Shown here: one piece after another, positions 33,081 to 40,876 of the stretch
Position numbering within the stretch: the first letter of the stretch is position 1
Layout of the letters: the number at the start of each line of letters is the position of its first letter
Source: RYN-230 sp963723595
GTDB taxonomy: Bacteria > Actinomycetota > Actinomycetes > Streptosporangiales > Streptosporangiaceae
Direction of reading: 5' to 3'
NCBI GenBank assembly: GCA_963723595.1
Contig: CAVRRQ010000010.1
Location: 186,001 to 250,000, forward strand
DNA: 64,000 bases
Translations under genes and position numbers: made by a program
Notes under the pieces: model-generated
The model's input: the letters and a program-made list of their open reading frames with translations, nothing else
Database searches by the model: none
What the model was told of the DNA's origin: nothing

Positions 33081-33142
33081 CTGTCAGTAATGTCACAAAT
33101 AATTTGTCAGGACTGACAGTTTTTGGCATAGTGACAGTCATG
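33081..33142. promoter_or_regulatory. TetR/MMPL divergent promoter with inverted repeats
   Basis: CTGTCAGT (33081-33088) and ACTGACAG (33112-33119) form an inverted pair, with further TGTCA/TGACA boxes between and after. For the MMPL gene, TTGTCA (33104-33109) and CATAGT (33127-33132) are 17 bp apart and the transcript would start at ATG 33140. The right arm lies within this spacer. Confidence 0.65.
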
Positions 33143-35459
33143 ACAGATTCTGCGCGTACCGACGCGGCCACCCAGCCGGGGGCCGGGCCCCGGCCTGGGG
33201 AGCCGGGCGGCAGGCACCAGCCGGGGGAGCCCGGCCCGGTCCGCCGGCCCGGCGATCCTGCCGCCCCCGGGCACCGCGACGACCATGTCATGCTCAGCCG
33301 CCTCGGCCGTTTCGGCCGCTGGTGTGCCCGTCATCCCTGGCGGGTCGTGGCCGTCTGGGTGGTCCTCCTGGTGGGGGTGACGGTCGGCCACCGCGCGCTC
33401 GGCGGGTCCTACACCGATAATTTTTCGCTGCCTGACTCGCCGTCCCACGCGGGTGCGGCACTGCTGCAGGAGCACGAGCCACAGGCGGCCGGATTGAGCG
33501 GCCAGCTGGTGTTCACGGTCAGCTCAGGTTCCGTGGCCGGCCACCGCAGCGCGATCGAGAGCTCGGTCGCGAACGTCAGGGCCCTGCCGCACGTGCTGTC
33601 CGCGGGTGACCCGCTGTCGTCCGGCACCACGGCGAAGGACGGCCGGACCGCGTACGACGTGGTCAACTTCGGGGAGAACCCGGCCACGCTCGGCTCCAGC
33701 TACATCACCAGGATGGACGATGCGGTGGCCCCGGCCCAGGCGGCGGGCGTCAGCGTCAGCTACGGCGGCACGCTCGGGCGGGCGGCCCGGCCCCCGGCCC
33801 AGGACGGCAGATCCGAGCTGATCGGCATCCTGGTGGCCGTCGTGGTGCTCCTGGTCGGGTTCGGCAGCGTGCTCGCCTCGGGCCTGCCCATCCTCACCGC
33901 GATCCTCGGCGTGGCCACCGCCCTGGGCGTCCTCGGGATGGCCGCCGCCGCGTTCACGTTCCCGGGCGTCTCGCCCACGCTGGCCGTGATGATGGGCCTC
34001 GGCGTCGGAATCGACTACGCGCTGTTCCTGACCACGCGGCATCGCCAGCAGGTCATCGACGGCGCCGACCCGGCGGACGCGGCCGGCCGGACCGTGTCCA
34101 CCAGCGGCCGGGCCGTGCTGATCGCCGCGGTCACCGTGATCGTCGCCATGCTGGGCCTGTACGCCTCGGGGATCGGCTTCCTCGGCACCCTCGGCGTGGC
34201 CGCGGCCATCGGCGTCGCGGTCGGCGCGGTGAGCGCGCTGACCCTGGTCCCGGCCCTGCTCGGGCTGGCCGGGCGGCGCATCGACCGGCTGAGGGTGCGC
34301 CGGCCCGCCGCCGAGGCCTCGGCGGCCCATGCCGGCTGGGCCCGGTACGCCGCGGCGGTCGGCGCGCACCCGTGGCGCTTCCTGCTGGCCGGGGTGGTGT
34401 TCCTCTGCGTGCTGGCCATCCCGGTGCTGTCCCTGCAGCTCGGGCACGTTCAACGCGGGCGCCGACCCGGCCAGCTACACCGACAAGCAGGCCTACGACG
34501 CGATCAGCTCGGCGTTCGGGCCCGGGGCCAACGGCACGTTCACCGTGGTCATCCAGCCGGGCCACGGGGCGGGCAGTGCCCAGGGCCAGCAGCTCGCGGG
34601 CACGGTGCAGGCGGACCTGGCGGCCACGCCCGGCGTGGCCGCAGTGAGCCCGGTCCGGGCCAGCCCGGATGGGGCCATCCTGGTCACGACGGTGGTGCCT
34701 GGCTCGCGGCCGCAGGACGCGGCGACCAGCACACTGCTCAGCACGCTCCGCGACACGACGCTGCCTCAGGCGCTGTCCGGGACCGGCGCCCGCGGCTACG
34801 TGACCGGGCTGACCGCCGAGCAGCTCGACTTCCGCGACCAGGTCGGCGGCCAGCTCCCGGTGGTCATCGCCGTGGTCATCGCCGCGGCGTTCCTGCTCCT
34901 GCTGGCCACCTTCCGCAGCCCGGTGCTGGCCCTCAAGGCCGCAGTACTGAACCTGCTGTCCATCGGCGCGGCGTACGGCGTGCTGGTCGCGGTGTTCCAG
35001 TGGGGCTGGGGCGGCCCGGTGCTCGGCGTCAGCGAGAAGATCCCGATCGAGTCCTACGTCCCGATGATGATGTTCGCCATCGTGTTCGGGCTGTCCATGG
35101 ACTACGAGGTGTTCCTGCTGTCCCGGATCCGCGAGGCCTGGACCCGCACCCTCGACAACCACGCCAGCGTGGCCTCCGGCCTGGCCACCACCGCCCGGGT
35201 GATCACCTGCACGGCGCTGATCATGGCCAGCGTGTTCCTGTCCTTCCTGCTGTCCACCAACGTCGTGGTCAAGATGCTGGCCCTGGGCCTGGGAGTGAGC
35301 GTCCTCATCGATGCCACCGTAATCCGGCTGATCGTCGTGCCCGCGACCATGTTCCTGCTGGGCCGCTACAACTGGTGGATCCCGGCCTGGCTGGACCGGG
35401 CGCTGCCGCACCTGGAACCCGAGGGCCCGCCCGCCCCGGAGCTGGCCTCTCCCGTTTAA
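33140..35459 (+). pseudogene. MMPL/RND-family transporter, frameshifted
   Basis: The first part (MTDSARTDAATQPG, then CARHPWRVVAVWVVLLVGVT) has the N-terminal helix, an outer loop (SYTDNFSLPDSPS) and helices including SPTLAVMMGLGVGIDYALFL. The frame changes near 34445, where CTCGGGCACG would read correctly with one G fewer (LQLGTFNAGADPASYTDKQA); the second half then repeats the topology (VMMFAIVFGLSMDYEVFLLS-like MMMFAIVFGLSMDYEVFLLS). Joined length is about 772 residues, normal for MMPL proteins, which export lipids or drugs with proton motive force. The regulator TetR is divergent. One extra base in a G run suggests a consensus error. Confidence 0.85.
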
Positions 35460-35544
35460 CTCCCCTCCCAGGGGTAGCGGCGCGGCACGCGCCTGGTGCC
35501 GCCAGGTGAGAGCGTGAAGCCCGGGATGACCTGGAGGAATGCGC

Positions 35545-35985
35545 ATGATGCCGATGTCGCAGCGGCACGGCAGCGCCAAGCGGCCTGACCGGCCTGCCGT
35601 CCGCGAGCGCCCGCCGGGAGTTACCGACGCGACGGTGGCGGCGCTGGGGAAGCTTTCCGAAGCGCTGGAGGTGGCCGAGCAGGCCCGCGGCTTCCTCTAC
35701 GGGTTCCACCGCCTGTCCGGGACGGCCGACCTGACCCTGCAGGAAGCCGTGCGCATGCTGCGGGATGCGGGCTGGGCTGAGCTCGCCGGCGGCATCGAGG
35801 AGACCCTGGTCGGGCGGGACATCGTCAATGATCAGTGGAGCTTCCAGCTGGTCGAGGCCTACGACAGCGGCTACTGGCAGGTCTTCCGCGACGTGGAGCA
35901 GCACGCCCGCGCCACCGCCGGCGTCCCGGGCCGGCACGTGTACGAGGCGGAGATGAAACAGCGGGAGCAGGCCGGGTCTGCCTGA
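35545..35985 (+). CDS. Conserved hypothetical protein, 146 residues
   Basis: A soluble, mostly helical protein: VTDATVAALGKLSEALEVAE, QARGFLYGFHRLSGTADLTL, WAELAGGIEETLVGRDIVND, AYDSGYWQVFRDVEQHARAT. GGAGG lies 7 nt before ATG 35545; the ATG at 35539 is too close to it. I do not recognise a named domain, but the sequence looks well conserved and ordered, and similar proteins occur widely in actinomycetes as far as I can tell. The N-terminal 25 residues are basic and Pro-rich. It stands alone. Confidence 0.65.
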   Translation: MMPMSQRHGSAKRPDRPAVRERPPGVTDATVAALGKLSEALEVAEQARGFLYGFHRLSGTADLTLQEAVRMLRDAGWAELAGGIEETLVGRDIVNDQWSFQLVEAYDSGYWQVFRDVEQHARATAGVPGRHVYEAEMKQREQAGSA

Positions 35986-36096
35986 TTCAAGGCTCAGCCC
36001 CATGCCCCGGGACATCCGGCCCTGTACGCTCGGCCAGCCCATGGTGGGGGGCGTCGCGGTCTTCGGCGCCCGCGCCGCTACCGGGGATGGATCCCG

Positions 36097-36732
36097 TCAG
36101 CGGGCGATGCCGATCTGGTGGTGGATGGTAGCCGGGTCCGTGATAATCGCGAGCATGTACGCGGCGAGGTCCGCGCGGGACACCGTGAGGCCGCCGCGCA
36201 CGTTGCGGCCGATCTCGGTGCGGTAGGTCCCCGAGGCCGGGTCGCCGGTCAGGCGGGGCGGGCGGACGATGGTCCAGTCCAGCCCGCTGTCCCGGATCTG
36301 CTCCTCGGCGCCGCGCATGTCCGCGGCCACGTGCCGCAGCAGGGTGCTGCGGGCCAGCGGCTTGACCAGATAGCGCATGGCCGGGCCCTCGCCGTCGTCG
36401 GTCACGATGGACCCGCTGACCAGGATGAGCCGGTGGGTGCCCTCCTTGCGCATGGCCTCGATCACGCTCCGGGTGCCCTCGCGCAGCACGGTGGTGGGCC
36501 CGGTGCCGCGCGGGCCGAACGCGGCGAAGACCACGTCGGCTCCCGCCACGGCCGGGCTGATCGCCGCCGGGTCCATCAGGTCGGCGGTCACCACCCGCAG
36601 CCGGGGCGACCCGGACACGGACAGCCGGGCTGGGTCGCGGACCACGGCCGTGACCTGGTGCCCGGCGGCGAGGGCCTGGCCGGTGAGGCACGTTCCGGTG
36701 GCGCCGGTCGCGCCGAAGATCGTGAGCTCCAT
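36097..36732 (-). CDS. NAD(P)-binding atypical SDR (NmrA/NAD(P)H-binding type)
   Basis: A 211-residue Rossmann protein: MELTIFGATGATGTCLTGQA is the nucleotide loop, then VTAVVRDPARLSVSG, DVVFAAFGPRGTGPTTVLRE, HRLILVSGSIVTDD and DWTIVRPPRLTGDP. Short atypical SDRs of this type act as flavin or quinone reductases, epimerases or sensors. ATG 36732 is chosen by fit to the family; the frame extends ten codons upstream. It is divergent from the MarR-AAC(2') pair and may be under the same regulator. Confidence 0.85.
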   Translation of the reverse strand: MELTIFGATGATGTCLTGQALAAGHQVTAVVRDPARLSVSGSPRLRVVTADLMDPAAISPAVAGADVVFAAFGPRGTGPTTVLREGTRSVIEAMRKEGTHRLILVSGSIVTDDGEGPAMRYLVKPLARSTLLRHVAADMRGAEEQIRDSGLDWTIVRPPRLTGDPASGTYRTEIGRNVRGGLTVSRADLAAYMLAIITDPATIHHQIGIAR

Positions 36733-36815
36733 GAGATACCTTGTCTCTTGTAGTCCGTACAATATGGAGTCAATATTATATGAAGTCAGTAGAACCTGGT
36801 CACCAGGGGGAGGCT
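36733..36815. promoter_or_regulatory. A+T-rich divergent promoter region
   Basis: The space between the NAD(P)-binding gene and the MarR gene is locally A+T-rich (ACAATATGGAG, CAATATTATATG), unlike the surroundings, and holds AATAT/ATATT half-sites. It is the likely MarR operator and promoter for both directions, but exact boxes cannot be fixed. Confidence 0.45.
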
Positions 36816-37289
36816 ATGCGGCGCCGGCGGCGCCTGGACCGGGAGGTCCGGGCCTCACTGCGCGACGTGAGCGTCCAGCTGTCCCTGCTCAACCATCAGG
36901 TCCGGAGCCAGCTGGAGCTCAAGGGCGCCGACCTGGAGTGCCTGGACCTGATCAGCCGGGAGGGGCCGCTCAGCCCGAGCACGCTGGCCCGGCGGTCCGG
37001 GCTGCACCCGGCCACCATGACCGGGATCCTGGACCGGCTGGAGCGGGGCGGCTGGATCGTCCGCGAGCGCGACCCTGCCGACCGGCGCGCGGTCCTGATC
37101 AGGGCCGAGCGGAGCCGGGGCGCGGACGTGCTGCGCCTCTACGCCGGGATGAACAGCGCGATGGACCAGATCATCGGCGAGTACGACGAGGCGCAGCTGG
37201 AGCTCCTGGCCGGGTTCCTGCAGCGGACCGCCGAGGCGGGCCGGACCGCGGCCGGGGAACTCGCCGGCGGCCCGGGGGAGAGCCGATGA
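36816..37289 (+). CDS. MarR-family transcriptional regulator
   Basis: A 157-residue MarR protein (LECLDLISREGPLSPSTLAR, LHPATMTGILDRLERGGWIV, RERDPADRRAVLI). ATG 36816 is preceded by GGGGGAGG; the frame is open further upstream without family sequence. Its TGA overlaps the ATG of the AAC(2') gene, so the regulator and acetyltransferase are coupled. It probably controls itself, the acetyltransferase and perhaps the divergent NAD(P)-binding protein. Confidence 0.86.
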   Translation: MRRRRRLDREVRASLRDVSVQLSLLNHQVRSQLELKGADLECLDLISREGPLSPSTLARRSGLHPATMTGILDRLERGGWIVRERDPADRRAVLIRAERSRGADVLRLYAGMNSAMDQIIGEYDEAQLELLAGFLQRTAEAGRTAAGELAGGPGESR

Positions 37290-37825
37290 TGCCCGCGACG
37301 GAGCTGCATGTCGCCCACACCGCCGACCTCGACGCCGCCACGCGGCACGCGGCCCGGGTCCTGCTGGACGACGTGTTCCACGACCTGGCCGACGAGGACT
37401 GGGACCACGCCCTCGGCGGGATGCACGCCCTGCTGTGGGAGGGACCCGAGCTGATCGGCCACGCGTCGGTGATCCAGCGCCAGCTGCTGTACGGGGGGCG
37501 GGCCTGGCGCACCGGCTACGTGGAGGCGGTCGCGGTCCGTGCGGACCGTCGCCGGAGCGGCCACGGCGGGACCCTGATGGACGTGGCAGAGCGCATCATC
37601 CGCGGGGCCTACGACGTGGGCGCCCTGGGGTCCACCAATGCCGGTGCCGCCTTCTACGCGGCGCGCGGCTGGCTGCGCTGGCTCGGCCCCTGCTCGGCGC
37701 TCACCCCGGAAGGCATCATCGCAACCCCCGGCGAGGAAGGGAGCATCTACGCCCTCCCCGTGACGGTCCCGCTGGATGTCTCCCGCGAGCTCACCTGCGA
37801 CTGGCGCGCGGGTGATGCCTGGTAA
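37286..37825 (+). CDS. Aminoglycoside 2'-N-acetyltransferase, AAC(2')-I family
   Basis: A 179-residue GNAT enzyme whose landmarks match the mycobacterial AAC(2')-Ic type: WDHALGGMHALLWEGPELIG, HASVIQRQLLYGG, GYVEAVAVRADRRRSGHGGT with the acetyl-CoA loop, ERIIRGAYDVGALGST, FYAARGWLRWLGP and the C-terminus ELTCDWRAGDAW. The family acetylates the 2'-amino group of aminoglycosides, but in mycobacteria it is chromosomal and may have another natural substrate. ATG 37286 overlaps the MarR stop (ATGA). The chromosomal, regulated context suggests an intrinsic rather than acquired gene. Confidence 0.9.
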   Translation: MMPATELHVAHTADLDAATRHAARVLLDDVFHDLADEDWDHALGGMHALLWEGPELIGHASVIQRQLLYGGRAWRTGYVEAVAVRADRRRSGHGGTLMDVAERIIRGAYDVGALGSTNAGAAFYAARGWLRWLGPCSALTPEGIIATPGEEGSIYALPVTVPLDVSRELTCDWRAGDAW

Positions 37826-37881
37826 GAGCGGACCCGCTGAAGCCCGGGGCGGCCGGAACTGGCCCGCATAGGGTAACGGGT

Positions 37882-38907
37882 ATGGACTATCGCACCCTGG
37901 GACGTAGTGGCTGCTCGGTGTCGGGCTTCTGTCTGGGGGCCATGACTTTCGGCCTGGAGACGGACGAAGCCGGCGCGCACCGGCAGCTGGATCTGTTCGT
38001 GGCGGCCGGCGGCACGCTGGTGGATACGGCCGACGTGTACAACGGCGGGACCTCCGAGGAAATCATCGGCCGCTGGTTCGCGGCCCGCCCGGCCAGCGTG
38101 ACCGACCGGGTGGTGCTGGCCACCAAGGGCCGCTTCGCCACGGACGGCTCGCCCAATGGCCTCGGCCTGTCCGCGCGGCACCTGACCCGGGCGCTGGACG
38201 CGTCGCTGGGCCGGCTCGGGCTGGACGCGGTCGACCTGTACCAGGTCCACGCGTTCGACCCGATCACGCCGATGGAGGAAACCCTGCGCACGCTGGACGG
38301 GTTCGTCCGGGCCGGGAAAATCCGCTATTACGGGCTGTCCAACTTCACCGGGTGGCAGCTGACTAAGGCCGTGCATCTGGCCCACGAGATGAACCTGACC
38401 GCGCCGGTCACCCTGCAGCCTCAGTACAGCCTGCTGGTCCGGGAGATCGAGTGGGAGATCGTGCCCGCCGCGATCGACGCGGGACTCGGGCTGCTGCCCT
38501 GGAGCCCGCTCGGCGGCGGGTGGCTGTCCGGCAAGTACCGGCGGGACCAGCGCCCTTCCGGCTCCACCCGGCTGGGTGAGGACCCGGATCGCGGCATGGA
38601 GGCTTACGACCGGCGCGGCGTGGACCGCACCTGGGAGGTCATCGGAGCCGTGGAAGAGATCGCCAAGGCGCGCGGCATCTCCATGGCCGAGGTGGCCCTG
38701 GCCTGGGTGACCGGGCGGCCCGGGGTGACCTCGACCATCCTCGGGGCGCGCACCACCGAGCAGCTCGAGGCCAACCTGCGGGCCGCGGACCTGCGCCTGT
38801 CCACCGAGGAACTGGTCGCGCTGGACGTGGCCAGCGACCCGCGTCCGGCGGACTACCCCTACGGCGAGATGGGCGTGGAGCAGCGCGCCCGCCGAATCGG
38901 CGGCTGA
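37882..38907 (+). CDS. Aldo/keto reductase
   Basis: A 341-residue AKR with the full tetrad: Asp and Tyr in DTADVYNGGTSEE, Lys in VVLATKGRF, His in YQVHAFDPITPMEE. GKIRYYGLSNFTGWQLTKAV and WVTGRPGVTSTILGARTTEQ are typical. It reduces aldehydes or ketones with NADPH. The start ATG 37882 lies 7 nt after TAGGGT, giving a probable leaderless transcript. Downstream a hairpin separates it from the convergent rhamnose operon end, so it is not clearly part of that locus. Confidence 0.89.
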   Translation: MDYRTLGRSGCSVSGFCLGAMTFGLETDEAGAHRQLDLFVAAGGTLVDTADVYNGGTSEEIIGRWFAARPASVTDRVVLATKGRFATDGSPNGLGLSARHLTRALDASLGRLGLDAVDLYQVHAFDPITPMEETLRTLDGFVRAGKIRYYGLSNFTGWQLTKAVHLAHEMNLTAPVTLQPQYSLLVREIEWEIVPAAIDAGLGLLPWSPLGGGWLSGKYRRDQRPSGSTRLGEDPDRGMEAYDRRGVDRTWEVIGAVEEIAKARGISMAEVALAWVTGRPGVTSTILGARTTEQLEANLRAADLRLSTEELVALDVASDPRPADYPYGEMGVEQRARRIGG

Positions 38908-38931
38908 CACCGGGCCAGTTAACGGGCACCT

Positions 38932-38950
38932 GGTGCCCGTCAGTCCCGGT
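38932..38950. terminator. Hairpin between aldo/keto reductase and rhamnose operon
   Basis: ACGGGCACC and GGTGCCCGT form a nearly perfect palindrome (9-bp arms, one central base) between convergent genes; in RNA this gives about a 7-bp stem with a small loop. Confidence 0.5.
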
Positions 38951-39013
38951 CAGGACGACGTCAGCGTACGGTAGCGGCCTCGCGTCAGCCTGTCTGCGTC
39001 ACTCTGCTTGCGG

Positions 39014-39241
39014 TCACTGGCCGATCAGGCCCCGCTGGGCGGCCCAGACCACCGCCTGAATCGGGAAGTCAACGCCCATCCGCTCGCAGATCGCCTTGGT
39101 TCGCCGCCGCACGGTGCGTTCCGAGGTCTGCAGGCGGCGGGCCACGGTGCCCAGCGGCAGGCCCTGCCCGAGAAGCTGGAGCAGTTCGACCTCCTGACGG
39201 GTTAAGGACGGCTCAGCATGTGGGCTGGCGAGGTCTCCCAT
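39014..39241 (-). CDS. Solo LuxR-type helix-turn-helix protein
   Basis: A 75-residue protein that is essentially only a LuxR DNA-binding domain: LTRQEVELLQLLGQGLPLGT, VARRLQTSERTVRRRTKAIC, ERMGVDFPIQAVVWAAQRGL. ATG 39241 follows GGAGGT by seven nt. There is no sensor domain; it begins 49 bp after the rhamnulokinase stop and is the last gene of the rhamnose operon. It may act as a co-regulator or as a DNA-binding partner of another protein. Confidence 0.8.
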   Translation of the reverse strand: MGDLASPHAEPSLTRQEVELLQLLGQGLPLGTVARRLQTSERTVRRRTKAICERMGVDFPIQAVVWAAQRGLIGQ

Positions 39242-39289
39242 CGCGCCTACCTCCACATCGGCGGGACTGTGCGGAATGAGTCGGCGGGC

Positions 39290-40873
39290 TTAGAGCCCGA
39301 TCCTGGCCGCGGCGGCTTTCCAGGCCGCCGCATCACCGCCGGCCGGCTCGAAGCGGCGCAGCGGCTGGGTCGCGCGCAGCAGGGCGCGCATCCCGTCCAG
39401 GTCGCCAGGCGCTGCGCCCAGCGTCCGGGCCTGAACCAGGATGTTGCCCAGCGCGGCCGCCTCGGCGGGGCCGGCCACCACGGGCAGGCCGCAGGCGTCC
39501 GCGGTGAGCTGGAGGAGCAGCGTGTTGTGCACTCCGCCGCCGACCATGTGCACGGTGCCCACCGCCCGCCCGGACAGTTCCTGCACCTCGCGCAGGCGGG
39601 CCCGGTAGGCCAGGGCCAGGCTGTCCAGGATGCAGCGGACCACGGCCGGGGGATCGGCGGGCGGGCGCTGGCCAGTCCGCCGGGCCGCCGCGGCAATCCG
39701 CGCGGGCATGTCTCCCGGGGGCAGGAACGCCGGATCGTCGGGGTCCACCACCACCTGCAGCGCAGGCACCCGCGCCGCCTGCTCCAGCAGCGTGGCCAGG
39801 TCGGCGGCCCTTCCGGCGCCCGCCCAGGCCCGGACCGACTCCTGCAGCAGCCACAAGCCCATCACATTGCGCAGATAACGGATCGTGCCGTCCACTCCGG
39901 TCTCGTTGGTGAAGTTCGCCGTCCGGCTCGCTTCGGTCAGCACCGGCTGGTCCAGCTCCACGCCGACCAGGGACCAGGTCCCGCAGGAGATGTAGGCGAA
40001 GTCGCGGCCCCGGGCGGGCACGGCGACCACGGCGGACGCCGTGTCGTGCGAGCCCACCGCGATCACCGGCAGCGGCCCGCCTTCCCGGGACCCGCCCAGC
40101 CCGGACAAGCCCGGCTCCCTGGTCACCCCCGGCCGGAGGGTCCCGATGACGCTGCCCGGCTGGCGCACGCCCGGGAACAGCCCGGCCGGCAGGCCGGCCC
40201 GCCCGATCAGGTCCCAGGCCCAGTCGCGGGCCCGCGTGTCGTACAGCTGGGTGGTGGACGCGTTGGTCACCTCGGCGCCGATCTCACCGGTCAGCCAGTA
40301 AGCGAGCAGGTCGGGGATCAGCAGCAGGGTCCGCGCCGCGGCCAGCTGCGGCGCCCGCGCCGCCGCGGCCAGCTGGTAGATCGTGTTGATGGACATCTGC
40401 TGCACCCCGGTGACCGCGTACAGATCGGCGGCCGGGACCTTGGCCAGGACCTCGTCCACCACTCCGTCGGTCCGGCTGTCCCGGTAGTGCACCGGGTTGC
40501 CGAGCAGCGCCCCGCCCGCGTCGAGCAGGCCGTAGTCCACGCCCCACGAGTCGATGCCTGCGCTGGCCAGATCGAACGAGCGGGCCGCCGCGCCCAGCCC
40601 GTCCAGCATCCCGCGGTACAGCCCGAGGATGTCCCAGTGCAGCGTGCCCAGCACCCGGACGGGCGTGTTCGGGAAGCGGTGCGCCTCGTGCAGATCGAGC
40701 TGGTCCACCCCACCCCGGCCGGCCCCGTGGTGGCCAGCCCCGTGGTGGCCAGCCCCGTGGTGGCCAGCACTGACCTGGCCGACCATGACCCGGCCACCGG
40801 AGGCGCCCAGGTCCACGGCAACGACCGCCGCCCCCATCGAGCCTGCCCTCATCGGCGCCGCGCCCATCGCCAT
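39290..40873 (-). CDS. rhaB: Rhamnulokinase
   Basis: A 527-residue FGGY kinase. It shows the N-terminal AVDLGASGGRVMVG, the substrate region HWDILGLYRGMLDGL and GIDSWGVDYGLLD, and the C-terminal VHMVGGGVHNTLLLQLTADA. It phosphorylates L-rhamnulose to rhamnulose-1-phosphate. A loop near residue 40 holds GHHGA three times, from a 15-bp DNA repeat, likely a surface expansion. It starts three nt after the aldolase stop, so the two are one transcript. The context (isomerase, mutarotase, aldolase, transporter) confirms the sugar. Confidence 0.92.
   Translation of the reverse strand: MAMGAAPMRAGSMGAAVVAVDLGASGGRVMVGQVSAGHHGAGHHGAGHHGAGRGGVDQLDLHEAHRFPNTPVRVLGTLHWDILGLYRGMLDGLGAAARSFDLASAGIDSWGVDYGLLDAGGALLGNPVHYRDSRTDGVVDEVLAKVPAADLYAVTGVQQMSINTIYQLAAAARAPQLAAARTLLLIPDLLAYWLTGEIGAEVTNASTTQLYDTRARDWAWDLIGRAGLPAGLFPGVRQPGSVIGTLRPGVTREPGLSGLGGSREGGPLPVIAVGSHDTASAVVAVPARGRDFAYISCGTWSLVGVELDQPVLTEASRTANFTNETGVDGTIRYLRNVMGLWLLQESVRAWAGAGRAADLATLLEQAARVPALQVVVDPDDPAFLPPGDMPARIAAAARRTGQRPPADPPAVVRCILDSLALAYRARLREVQELSGRAVGTVHMVGGGVHNTLLLQLTADACGLPVVAGPAEAAALGNILVQARTLGAAPGDLDGMRALLRATQPLRRFEPAGGDAAAWKAAAARIGL
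40724..40768. repeat. 15-bp in-frame tandem repeat in rhaB
   Basis: CCCGTGGTGGCCAGC occurs three times in a row and encodes GHHGA repeats in the rhamnulokinase N-terminal domain. Confidence 0.85.
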
Positions 40874-40876
40874 ACC

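Noticed and set aside
31691..33139. Upstream extension of the MMPL frame
   Set aside because: This part is antisense to the thioesterase and tetR genes and precedes a clear promoter; the real start is ATG 33140.
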